A DNA stretch of 64,000 nt, from the NCBI GenBank assembly GCA_032871835.1, contig CM065301.1:8564413-8628412 (forward strand), in the 5' to 3' direction. Positions 46,961 through 58,900 of this stretch are shown here, in pieces. Source of the stretch: Dipteronia dyeriana. Lineage: Eukaryota > Streptophyta > Magnoliopsida > Sapindales > Sapindaceae. A program made the position numbers and the translations under genes. The notes below the pieces were generated by a model. The model was not told where the DNA came from, did not search any database, and saw only the letters and a list, made by a program, of their open reading frames with translations. The first letter of the stretch is position 1; each line of letters opens with the position of its first letter.

Positions 46961-49195
46961 GGGTGTTTGTTTGTTTTTTGAGTCTTAAGTCTGAAATGAC
47001 ATTTAAGATATCATGTTTGTTTTGTCCAGATGCCTGAAATCTGAAAAAACATAAATAATGGTCTGAAATGAAAAAAAGTCAGAAATCTTGGCTGAAATCT
47101 GAAGTGTTTTGGTTTGATTTTTTTTTTTTTTTTTAATTTCCTTCCCAAAATAACTTTTCACAAATAACATAATTCCAATCAAAGCAATCAAGCAATTTTT
47201 GAAAAAAAAAATTTAATCAAAAACTCAACACAACAAGACGCAAACTCATGTCACCACATTAGTTGGTAAAGCAATTTGTTTTTTTGAAAATTTTGAAGGG
47301 AAAACAAACAAGAAAACAAAACTACAAATAGGCATGGCACTCGGCCAAAACCGACCCTAACATAGGGAGGGAATTCGTCCGGCAAATATCTGTCCTCCAC
47401 ACAAGAAAAAAAACTTTCTTAGCTAAAATGCCTCGCAATAAACATAAAACACCCCCAACATAAACCCTCAACAAAAAATCCCCAAACACAAACCTTAAAT
47501 CAAAATTCCCCAAATACAAGTTAGAGTGGAAATTTCTCATGTAAAAACAAGAGTTTTGAACAAAGTAAACCCTTGCAAGCAAAAGCCCTCAAGTTTACTT
47601 GAAAAATAACCACACTTTTGAACCAACTTCAACCGTAATCTATACCCGTAGCTTTTGTCACGTGACACTTCTATGTTTCGTCGTCATCTGATTCTTTTGC
47701 ACGTGCTTCGTTCGACATCTTTTGAGGACGAACGATAGGGTTGTAAGGGTCAAGTGGTTGAATGGGGTGTGGTGGGGTGGTGAATGGTCTATGTTGGTGG
47801 GTTGTAAATTGTTCTAGTATCCAACATATTTTTTGTTTGTTGTTTTTAATTACGATTTTTTTTTATACTATTAATATTAATTTAAAGTTTATTTACTGAT
47901 AGTGTAATATTTTTTTAATAGAAACTATTTTATTTAAATATGGTGAAAATAATTAAATTATAAAGTGAAATTTATTTTTAATAATGATCTATAATCATCA
48001 TTAATAGTGTAAGGGTATAAATGTTAAATTACAGGTTTTCAGATATTGTGTTTTGAAAAAATAAACAATCTATAAGGTCCCGTCCTACAACTGTTTTTCA
48101 GTCCGGTTTCGTTTTTATTTTTCAAAAACGATTTCAAAAACGTGTTCGTTAACCGTTTTTCATTTTATTTTCAAAAAACGAAAAAAAAATGAAAAACAAA
48201 ACCAGTGTTAAAAGTGAAAGATTTGAAAAATACAAAATACTTGTTTTTCGTTTTCGTTTTCGTTTTTGCTTTTCATTTTGTTTTTCACATTTTTATATAA
48301 AAAAAAATCATTTTTTTTTAAACTATTAATTGTACTATTATACGTTTCATATGGCTAGGATAAGATGAGATAAGATTTTTAAATGACCATTCCAGAATAA
48401 TTTATTTCCAACTAGAACTAAAAAAATTCATGCAATAATATATATATATATATATTATAATTATTTTTTATATAAATATTATAATATAATATATTTTATG
48501 TAAATATTAATAAAAAATATTATATATTATAATATATTAATATTCTATAATTTATATATATTATTAAATATATATATATATATTAATATTTATAATGTTA
48601 TATATATATAATATCAAATATTATATATTTATATAGTATATAATGTAATATATTATATATAAAAATATAATAAAATAAAATATTGTAATAATATTTAATA
48701 TATACATATATATATATATATTAATATAATATATACAGTTATATTTTATTATATAGTAATATATATATATATATATATATATTGTAATTATTTATTTATA
48801 ATTTAAAAGTTTAGTTTTGATTAATTCATTTTTTGATATATATTTTTTAATTAATTTTTGATGTGTTACTTTCGTTTAATTTAAAAATTACAATACAAAC
48901 ATTATATTGGTTAATTATGTAATCAATATTTAATAGTTTTCGGTTAACCTATCACATTTTCAAAATACAGCTTTCAGTATAAACTACCAGACGCGTTTTC
49001 GGAATTCGAAACTGAAACTGAAACACCAAAAACACTGTTTTCATTTTCATTTTTATTTTTGAAAAAACAAAAACTGAAAAACGCTTACAGGACGGACCCT
49101 AATTTTTTCATTCAGATTTCAGATAAAATAAATAAATATGTTGTCTAAATTTTAGATTTAAGATCTATTTATATTTTAAAATAGTTTGTTTAGAT
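46961..49195. mobile_element. Possible non-autonomous element split by a nested Tourist insertion
   Basis: The left part begins GGGGGTGTTTGTTTG after TTA and contains cttaagtctgaaatgacatt and gcctgaaatctgaaaaaaca. The right part, beyond the nested element, contains these words inverted: ttcattcagatttcagataa and ttagatttaagatc. This suggests one older element whose interior received the element at 48076-49099. The right terminal sequence is too decayed to fix. Confidence 0.4.
48076..49099. mobile_element. PIF/Harbinger-type non-autonomous element with TAA target duplication
   Basis: The left end GGTCCCGTCCTACAACTG and right end TTACAGGACGGACCC are inverted repeats that continue inward (gtttttcagt at left, actgaaaaac at right, then cgtttt/aaaacg words). 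TAA lies on both sides (48073-48075 and 49100-49102). The interior from about 48300 to 48790 is nearly pure A/T with TA microsatellite runs. 1024 bp, no ORF of note. Confidence 0.75.
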
Positions 49196-49316
49196 TTTTT
49201 TTTTAAATGCCACCGTAGTCTGCCTTTTATTTCTAAAAGATATTGTTCAACTGGCCGCTGGCGCCAGTAGTGTCAGATCTTTATAACTGCGGTTATTAAC
49301 TAATAGGGGATGGTTG

Positions 49317-51885
49317 TGTTGGAAACCCGTTCACCGGTTACGCAGCGGAACTAAGTTTTAAAATTTTTATACAGATCATAATCTGTATCTAGGACCAGTG
49401 AACTTGATATCATAATTATTTTTCGAAACTAATACATACAATATGTATACACAGGAAATTGTAATCAATAAAATCAGAAGAACATACCAACGTTTGGAGG
49501 CTCCTTCACTTTACGTTATGCTTTTGTCTGAATCAATCTTACCAACGTTTGGAAGCTCCTTCACTTTATAATGTGCTCCTGTCTGAACCACTCGATCTTC
49601 CTCGCTATCTCTCGAGACTGGTAACCGCGTGTGGGCACGTCACGGTCTCAGGAACTTGAATGGAGGATGTAGAGAAAAAACTTAAAGAAACTCTTTCATC
49701 GAGAGAGAAAAAGACCTAGAACAATTCTAGTATAAATAAATAAATAATAATAATATTTTTTTTTGATTGGTGTCACTTCACCAAGTTCTTTCTCTCTTAG
49801 TTTAATGCACATCAACGTATCACTTTTTTTCTCCTCTGCATGCGGCCTAGGGATGCATATTTATCCCCGGGGTTCCAAATCCTCGCACCCCCATCCCCAT
49901 TCCCTATCCCCATCTTAATTTGGGGACGAAAATCATCCCCCCCCCCCCCCCCCATTTCCCCATTCCCATTTCCCCATTTTCCTAAAAACCCCCTATCCCC
50001 ATTTCCCCCACAATTAAATTGAAATGGGGATGGGGATAGAGATCCCCATTTCCCCATTTCCCCCCAAAGTATATAAATATAATTATAATATGTATTTGAA
50101 TTATTTGAAACATTTCATGTTGAATTTGTAATGCATTGATATTTTTTATTTTGTAATGAAAGGTTTGTTTTTTTAAAATTTAATTTATAATTTTTAGTTA
50201 AATAGGAAAATGAGGGACCGGGGGATACGAGAAAACAGGAAAAAACAGGGAAAATGGGGAACTGGGGATGGGGATAGGGAGACCTCCCCCCAAACATCCT
50301 CATCCCCATCCCCATTTTCCCCAAATAGGGAAATTAGGGGGGGGGGGGGGATGGGGATGGGGGGGGACCTATATCCATCCCCAATCCCCAAACATGCATC
50401 CCTAATGCGGCCATGCGTGCATATATATATATATCCTTGTTTGTATCCTATACAAACACTTATATATATGCACACACCAATTTGCATCAAATGCAATCTC
50501 TTATGTTATAATTGATATATATCTTTTATTTATCATTTTCAAATATATCTAATATATTAAAAACGATAATAAGTATTTTAAATTTAAACTTAAATTCAAA
50601 TACTTAGATAAATGATTTAGTAAAATAAAATAATCCTATTATTTTATCTTTACCTAAATCCATATATCAACTAACACCTTCCAATTAATAGTTAATTAAT
50701 AATTAATAATTATCAATATAATTAAATAATCTTATTATTTAATTAATTTAACTACTAACATTCATTAATTAAATAATCTCATTATTCAATTAATTCCCGT
50801 ATATATACGTGTCACTTTTGTAACACAATTAATTGGATAATCCAATTAATTTACCGTGACCATTGTTACCTAAATCGATCGGGCTAGTAAGGGGACTTAA
50901 TGGACCCACATTATTTTCAGCTCCAATAATCATCGGAATCATTAATTAAACTCTTTAATTAATATTCATTGATTATTAACTCCGGTGTTATTCCACTAAA
51001 AACCCGAAGCTGCACTCTCTCAACTGCAGACGCTTTTACACAGACCGATACAACTCGATGTCCATCGATATAGCTATTACATATGGTGTGATCCTCCACA
51101 GTAGTTCATAATTAGAGCTGGGCCATAATATCCGTTATACCCCTCTAATTACATATATCCTTTAAGTACCGTTGATTCTATAAGGAACAATAAATCATAT
51201 TTCCTTACGGAACTAGGAGAGCACTCATATTGTCCAAGCCCCTAATCAACCCTTAATGGAACTACCGTATACTTCTCACAAGAAGGAGTGGATTCCACTA
51301 TTGTGTACAAACCTTCCTAGCCACAAGCCAAACCGTAATCCCAACATACGAAGCATATTGATCGGGAACTGCATCCAACCTCACCCATGGTATATCTAAG
51401 ACCACGATCTAACCTGGAGGAGTCGATAAGACACTCAGGATTAAGATCACCCATATATTGTCATCATTAGTTGATATATATGAATCTCATCGGTAAACGG
51501 ATCTTGGTGAGAGATTCATATAAATCATGGCCCAGTCCTATATGATCACATCATACAAGGTGTCTCCATTCTCATATCTCCATATGAATGATTCATGATA
51601 GAATCACCGTACATTACGGAATGGATCGCAACTATAGATTAACCACAAATAAAGTACCGAGCTTTATTTGCTATCTATGGACTCTTTAGATTGCACGTCT
51701 CTTACTGTATCCATCCGTATATGACACTCATATACACAGTTCGAGATTACATCCGGTAATCTTGGATGTTAAATTTATACATAAGTTATGAAATAAACAG
51801 CACAACAAGAATGAATTGAACTTTTTCTTTTATTTATTTCATAAATCCATTTACAAATTACATCTTTAGGGCATAAACCCCAACA
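49317..51885 (-). repeat. Copia-type solo LTR, about 2.0 kb without its nested MITE
   Basis: On minus it begins TGTTGGGGTTTATGCCCTAA and ends GGGTTTCCAACA; both ends are the expected TGTTGG...CCAACA. Flanking 5-mers are GGTTG (49312-49316) and GGCTG (51886-51890), four of five matching. The TGTTGG...TATGCCCTA start and roughly 2-kb size resemble Angela-lineage copia LTRs. No gag or pol lies beside it, so it is a solo LTR. It is interrupted by the hAT MITE at 49848-50404. ORFs inside are by-products. Confidence 0.8.
49848..50404. mobile_element. hAT-type MITE inside the solo LTR
   Basis: Ends TAGGGATGCAT and ATGCATCCCTA are a perfect 11-bp inverted repeat. The flanking 8-mers are identical: ATGCGGCC at 49840-49847 and 50405-50412. 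The subterminal sequence is made of (C)n and ATCCCC / GGGGAT words in inverted arrangement (49870-50070 and 50210-50395), giving strong strand composition switches and long G and C runs at 49938-49953 and 50337-50350. The Gly- and Pro-rich ORFs here are low-complexity translations. Confidence 0.88.
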
Positions 51886-51890
51886 GGCTG

Positions 51891-52123
51891 CTGTGCAGCT
51901 ATCTGTATGATACAGCCACAAACAGTGCCCCCATTAATAATTAAAAAACTAATGGGGCAACCGTTTTTTTTTTTAATTTTTACAACTCCTTTAAATTTAT
52001 ATCTATAAAATTTTAAAAATTAAATTGAAACCTAAATAAAAAAAGTTAAATAATTTAAAAAATATTTAATTAAGATAAATTAATTAATTATATATTTTTA
52101 TATAATTTTTAATATTTTAATTT
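51891..52123. other. Short AT-rich spacer
   Basis: Nothing recognised between the solo LTR and the tandem array. Confidence 0.5.
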
Positions 52124-54206
52124 GTAACCATTTTTATGGCGATGATAACCATTTTCACGGCTCCAGTAATCGTTTTACGGTTTTGCTAACCACTTATTAA
52201 TTTTTGGAATTTTGACTTGTAACCATTTTCACGGTACTGGTAACCATTTTCACGGATTGAGTAACCATTTTACGGCATCGGTAACCAGTTTATAAATTTG
52301 AATATTATGACTTGTAACCATTCTCACGGTAATGGTAACCAATTTAACAGTTCCAGTAACCATATTACGGCTCTGGTAACCACTTTAAAATTTAAGAAAT
52401 TTTGACTTGTAACCATTTTCATGGTATTGGTAACTACTTTTCGGCTTTGGTAACCGTTTATACGGGTTTCGTAACCATTATATATTTTTTAATATTTTTT
52501 AATATTTAAATAGTAAAACCATTTCCACTGTAATGGTAACCATTTTCACAGGTCCAGAACCATTTTACGGGTCTGGTAACCAAATTTTAATTTTTCTAAA
52601 TTTTGACTTGTAACCATTTTTATGGCGATGGTAACCATTTGTACGGCCTCATTAACCATTTTACGGGTCTGGTAACCGCTTTAAATATTTTGAATTTTTG
52701 ATTTGTAACCAATTTCACGGAAATGGTAACCAATTTAACGGTTCCAGTAACCATAATAAGGGGCTTTGGTAACCACTTTTAAATTAAAGAAATTTTGACT
52801 TGTAACAATTTTCACGGCATTGGTAACCACTTTACGGATTTGATAACCGTTTATACAGGTTTGGTAACCGTTTTATATTTTTAAATATTTTAAATAGTAT
52901 AACCATTTTCACAGTATTGGTAACTATTTTCATGGGTCTAGTAACCATTTTACGGATCTAGTAACCACTTTTAAATATTTTGAATTTTTGACTTGTAACT
53001 ATTTTCACGGCAATGGTAACCAATTTAATGGTTCTAGTAACCATATTATGGCTCTGGTAACCACTTTACGGATTTGGTAACCGTTTATACGGGTTTGGTA
53101 ACCGTTTTAAATTTTTTAAATTTTTAAATAGTAAAACCATTTTCACGACATTGGTAACTATTTTCACGGGTCTAGTAACCATTTTACGGATCTGGTAACA
53201 ACTTTTAAATATTTTAAATTTTTGACTTGTAACCATTTCACGACAATGATAACCAATTTAACGGTTCCAGTAACCATATTACGACTCTGGTAACCAGTTA
53301 TAAATTTAAGAAATTTTGACTTGTAAACATTTTCACGGCATTGGTAACCACTTTATGGATTTGGTAACCGTTTATACGGGTTTGGTAACCGTTTTATTTT
53401 TTTTAATATTTTAAATAGTAAAACCATTTCCACGACATTTGTAACTATTTTTATGGGTCTAGTAACCATTTTACTGGTCTGGTAACCAAATTTTTATTTT
53501 TCTAAATTTTGACTTGTAACCATTTTCTTAGTGATGGTAACCATTTGTACGGCCTCAGTAACCATTTTACGGGTCTGGTAACCACTTTTAAATATTTTGA
53601 ATTTTTGACTTGTAACCATTTTCGTGGCAATGGTAACCAATTTAATGATTCCAGTAACCATATTATGGCTCTGGTAACCACTTATAAATTTAAGAAATTT
53701 TGACTTTTAACCATTTTCACGGTATTGGTAACCACTTTACGGATTTAGTAACCGTTGATACTGGTTTGGTAACCGTTTTATATTTTTTAATATTTTAAAT
53801 AGTAAAACCATTTCCATGGCATTGGTAACTATTTTCACGGGTCTAGTAACAATTTGACGGGTCTGGTAACCAATTTTTTTTCTTCTAAATTTTGACTTGT
53901 AACCATTTTCAACGTGTCCAGTAACCATTTTACGGCTCTGGTAACCAAATTATATTTTTTTCTAAATTTTGATTTGTAATCATTTTCACGGCGATAGTAA
54001 CCATTTGTACTGCTTCAGTAACCATTTTACAGGTCTGAAAACCACCTTTTAATTTTAAAAATTTTAAGTTGTAACCATTTTCACGGTGATTGTAACCATT
54101 TTAATGGCTATAGTAACCATTTCACGGCTTTGGTAATCACTTTTTAATTTTTGATATTTTGACTTGTAACCATTTTCACGGCGATGGTACCATTTTCACG
54201 GCATTT
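52124..54206. repeat. Degenerate tandem array based on GTAACCATTTTCACGG
   Basis: About 2.1 kb of units of roughly 28-32 bp with the core GTAACCATTTTCACGG or GTAACCATTTTACGG followed by a variable 5-8 bp (for example gcattg, gtctg, gttcca). AT-rich connectors such as aaattttgacttgtaacc and tattttaaatagtaaaacc recur inside larger blocks of about 240-380 bp (the aaatagta connector occurs near 52508, 52890, 53127, 53409 and 53785), so there is a higher-order layer. No protein or RNA role is visible; ORFs within are repeat translations. Confidence 0.88.
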
Positions 54207-55574
54207 GAACTTACATTTTTTTGGCTGCTCTAGTATATATGGAGGAAAATCACGGATGCATCCCTTAATGAGCCTCTATCCAAATTTGGTTATCTGTGTT
54301 CCCTGACATGGTAGAAAATTGCTATGGGTACAGATGACAGCATTGGATTTTATAGCATGTGCAGCTGTTGATGTCTTTGCCATGATTGACTCTGGGAGCT
54401 AGCTATCATCTTTAGTGTCTGGATTCCGAACTTACTATGATGGTGGGCATGCTCCTAACTTGTGGCCCAACAAGAAGAGGCTTGCAACAATTTTGTCGGA
54501 AAATGTCACCATAGCAATGGTAACCTTGTTTACGGCTCCAATAATCTTATTCAGCTGAAAGTGAAGTATCTATTAGAGTTTTGTTTTGTTTTGTTTTGTT
54601 TTTTATCTTTACATGGTGAAAGTGAAGTTTATATTATATTTTCATCTTTTTATTAACTCTCTGTAATATAACTTTGTTGTTGCAGGAGTTAATGTCAGTT
54701 GGCAAAATATGTAATTTTCTCATCCATTTTTTCCCCTTTATATGTGTGTTTACATGGACTAGCTTATCCCATATCAAAGGTTTGTGCTATACATGCTTGC
54801 AAGAATTTTAGCTTTCACTTTTGTGATCAGGAGACTGTAGGCGAGACCTTTCTTCTTCACTAGAGAAGCTTTTAAACCACGCTTAATCAATTAATTTAAT
54901 AGATAAGTCTTAATAAAGTCTGACTTGAACCTAGGGTCACATTTATCTATTACATTTTATTGGACGTTTTATCTTAGAGGTCTGGCAAAACCTGACCAAG
55001 ACTTGGTCAGCTTATGAAAAAAATATACAATTAAATATGAAGATTATAAAGGGGAAGAGAAAACTGAGTTGTCATTTTTCTGCCTTTTAAAATATATATG
55101 GGATCCTGGGGTCATCATCTGGGATTTGATTACAGTCTTAATTTTTAATCTTCTTTAGGATATTTAAGTGTATATGAATACAATTGGATCGAAGAGAAAT
55201 ATTTAATTAGTGAAAGAACATGATATATATGTCTAGTAAAAAACATGCAACACAATATACACATGGAGGAAGAAGTCTCCTTGATCGTTTATGGTAAAGT
55301 GTTAAAGTGTCATGGTTCGACCTAACGGAGGTGAATATGCAAGAGAAATATTCAGTCTATTCATTATTTATCTTTGCCACATTCAAATTTTGTAGTTTAC
55401 ACTAGATAATAACTGCTTAAATTATACATGAATAATTACTAGCTCATACTAACATTTTTTCTTCTTCTTTACAAGTAGAATGCTGATAGCAGTAGAATTC
55501 AAATCTGGTCTGCTTGCAAATCAGTACCATGTGATACATTTCAAGCGTATGCAACACAAACCACATCACTGACC
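54207..55574. other. Intergenic DNA with a possible gene scrap
   Basis: 54230-54560 is less AT-rich and could be a decayed exon (for example gttgatgtctttgccatgat, gaacttactatgatggtggg), but no family was recognised. A (GTTTT)n run lies at 54580-54602. The remainder is featureless. Confidence 0.5.
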
Positions 55575-57711
55575 TCAATAAGTTGGATCGGGATTGAAAT
55601 TTACAGTTTCCCTATAGTCCTTGATATTTTCTTCAGTAAATGATGGATGCTCAAAATTAAAACTGAATGGCCTTGGGCAAACAGGCTTCTCATTGATATC
55701 ATGAAGGGGGCAAGATATGGGTGGCACAGAGCCTCATCAACTGCAAACAATGATGTAGAAAGATAAAGAGTTGCTGTGAAAAAAGAGATCTGATAGTCCA
55801 ATGAATATTGACTCAAAAATAAGCACATAACGATTATAATTTTTCATACTAAAACGACAAACAAATTGATGTAGCATATAATTCTTTATCCTAATCAAAC
55901 TGAAAATCAGTCCTAATGCTTCATGAATCTTCAATTCTAAAGTTATCAAAATGCCAAAATCAACAGCCAAAGGCATAGTGCTCTCTATAAGTTTATATCA
56001 ATGTACATGTAATGTGTTTGTTCGGATCAAAGACGAGCATCTTCTCCAGCAAATCTACAGCACCTGGAGACATATTAGGAAATCTAACAAAAACATTTTG
56101 CTTTGGGAACTGGGGAAGCATTTTGACATATCTTCTTGCGTTATCACTTCGTAGAAAGCCAACGCCGGATTCATCAGGTGAACCTATACGCTATTCAAAA
56201 CATATGGAAAATCATGCAAAGTTAACATATACAAAGTTGATTTAGATTATAATGAAAAGTATTAAAATAGCCCAAACTTTTAGAATTCATATGGGCAAAA
56301 GAATATTATAGCATAGCACAACAGAGCAGGCAACACATAGACACAAGTAAAGAAGAAGATACAAATGTGGCGATGATCACATAGGAGTATGCATCATGCA
56401 TCATTTATCAAAAATTAAATTTTTGCTAGCCAAATACATGAGAAAGATGGAAAATTATAAGAAATGAAAAAGTGTTTTCGTGTGTGATGGAAAAGTTCTT
56501 GATATCTAAATAATCTCTCCTTTTTATATATCAAACCAGTTCATGTTCATCTCATAGAGGAAAAACAAAATATTCTCTCACATCCACCACACTAATCTCT
56601 CAAAGATTTGAGTTTCCTACTGAAACATAGATGTCCCTCTTTTCAAATTCAAAGTTATGCATTCAACCATTAGGCAGAGCATAAATATAGTGATGACACC
56701 CCTTTGACCCTCACAATCACAATAAACTATCACTTTATGCATGGAAAGATAAGCATACTGAGATAATGCCTAAAATTGTTCCATCCAAACTAACAACATA
56801 AAGCTTGACATTTAAGTAAATGGCAAAACTAAGATCAGAGTATCAGAAACTCTGAAATGAATTACCTAATCCTTGAGTAAAAATGTAGTTAGCAGGTCCT
56901 ATATTATTCACATTGCAGAAAAGGATTGATCATGCATGAGTACATATAAGTGTACATAAGACCAGGATTACTGAACTGAGGGTGAGAGGCAAAGGAACTA
57001 ATGATTATAATCAAGTAAGCATTCAAAATTACTTAATTACATAGATACATAAACATTAAAACTGATAAGATAAATAAAAAGTAAAAGGTGCAAACCCGTC
57101 AATGGTCATCCGTCAAATCTTGGTGAGAACGAATAATTTGATGTAAATCAGTGTCCATTAATTCATAACCTATGTATACATCATTGAAGTTCTCTTTCAT
57201 CGGCGGTCGAATAATTTTCTTGATGGCAATACCTGCAGAGAATAAAGAAAAAAACAGTAAGCTTACAATCCCTGCAAAACAGATCCACAACTGTTGCAAA
57301 ATTTCATTTCATGACCAAAAACTAGGCAAACCAGCTGGACTGAGTGTAAGTGAATATTCTGTATTGCCAACCAAACCAATAGGCAATTAAAAAAAATGCC
57401 TTACCCTAAAAGCAAGCTAGCAGAAACTAGGCAAACAACTGTATCTGACATGACAAATTTTGGAATGTACTCTCAAAATCTAATATCAACCAAAGTCATT
57501 ATGAAAGAAAATAAACAAGTTTTAATTGAATTATGCAAACATAAAAAAAATTAGAGATCTCACTAGACGTACATTTTCATGATCCAGGTGTCAAAGCAGT
57601 TTAATTTCTCACAAAGTCCTCTTGGCATCAATTCTATTGTCAAATGCATTACCAATCTTCTTGATGGCAACCTCCTCCCGTGTCTCACAATTCACAACAA
57701 CACTAAAGGAA
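55575..57711 (-). pseudogene. MPK4-like MAP kinase pseudogene lacking its catalytic exons
   Basis: Four exon remnants with introns. 57711-57573: [39 protein letters not shown] (the Lys of the ATP site is present, but both Arg codons of REIKLLRHMDHEN are TGA). 57232-57096: [37 protein letters not shown]. 56190-56008: [38 protein letters not shown]. 55740-55575: [12 protein letters not shown], then after a 1-base loss [20 protein letters not shown] and stop. Splice sites are still seen (ctctgcag, tttgcag). The exon carrying HRDLKPSN, DFG and the TEY loop is absent. [17 protein letters not shown] sequence points to group B (MPK4/5/11). Introns show it is a DNA-level copy, not a processed one. 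Confidence 0.88.
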
Positions 57712-58900
57712 ATGAAAAAAAATTACATTTTCCTTCACATAGCTGATAACAAAGAGAAATCAAGTCAACTAAACCGAAAATGCAACTTTTTATCCTACCA
57801 CCGGAGAACAAACACTTTCTCTCGACACACAATGAATATAAATACAGAATGGACAACCTAACATAAGAAATAAAATCCAAGTTAACATAAGTGATAAGAC
57901 TGACTGACCAAAAAGATTTAGCGTCTATGTACACACACTCACAAGCACGAGCTTGTCATCTCCCCGTGTTTAAAATTTCAAAGCATCACCATACCCACCA
58001 TCTTCCACCATAAAAAATTGTGGCACACACACACACATATCATCTAATCATAGGTGTACAATCAATTCTAAAAACTTCACTTAAAAAATGGTAAAGGCTA
58101 AAACGAATGATAGCTTGTAACATGGTTCACCCATTCAAGCATACAGTTAAACCTTCCACAAAATCAAAATGATTGACCTGAAAACTGTTATCATCTATCA
58201 TCATCATGACCAAAACCACTTCTAAGTAAATATAGATTAGAGAAACGAAATAAACGAGTGGGTGAGATCGATTGAAAGCAGAAAAAAAACAAAAGCGATA
58301 ACAACACAATGCACACATGATGCAGTATCGATATCTCCATTATACTAGTCATCATTTGCCAAATCAAGTATCCAAATCTGACTAAATTTGGGATTTAAAG
58401 TGTTTCCAGAGAGTAGGATTGTTACAAGTTTTGCAAAGCATTTATATATGGAGAGAGATAGAGAGAGAAGTTATTTAATATTTTTTGGAAGTAATTGTAA
58501 AATTTAGTAAAATCAATTATGCAATTATGTTTGCAATAATCTGTAACTAGAAAACAGAGACACAAAACATGCATTAATTAGACAAACTAAACGAACATTC
58601 TAGCATAAGCATCAAGTGTTTGTAAACTTCAGCTCAAACAGTTTTCTTACAATAAAATTTATAAGATAAAAATATATCAAAATTAGAAGCTTCATTCCCT
58701 GGTGGCACAACTACTACATCCAGTCAAAGACTCTGAAGGAGTGACCACCTATCCAAGAGGCCCATCACATTGAAAATATGGATCCCGTAACATATCTGAA
58801 ATAAAAAGCTTTTCAATAGAATCCTTCAGTTATTGAATTTGAGTTTTTAGTTGGCTTACCTCATTTGAAGTTGTAAAGTCCTCATTTGTTGATTGGCTTA
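57712..58900. other. Intergenic DNA right of the MAPK pseudogene
   Basis: The kinase N-terminal region before VNCET was not found here, so the pseudogene is truncated at 5' too. A (CA)n run lies at 58025-58038 and an AG-rich stretch at 58450-58467. No other feature seen. Confidence 0.55.

Noticed and set aside
49812..50515. Gly- and Pro-rich ORFs on both strands
   Set aside because: They are translations of C/G-run words of the hAT MITE.
52124..54206. Repeat-spacer look of the GTAACC array as a CRISPR-like array
   Set aside because: The spacers are short, similar to one another and AT-rich, the setting is eukaryotic, and no cas-like gene exists; it is a tandem satellite.
52124..54206. GTAACC words as interstitial telomere repeats
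   Set aside because: Plant telomere units are TTTAGGG/CCCTAAA; the word here is different and occurs in a longer unit.
54230..54560. Possible exon near the end of the tandem array
   Set aside because: Pieces read plausibly but no frame stays open and no family could be named; left as intergenic.
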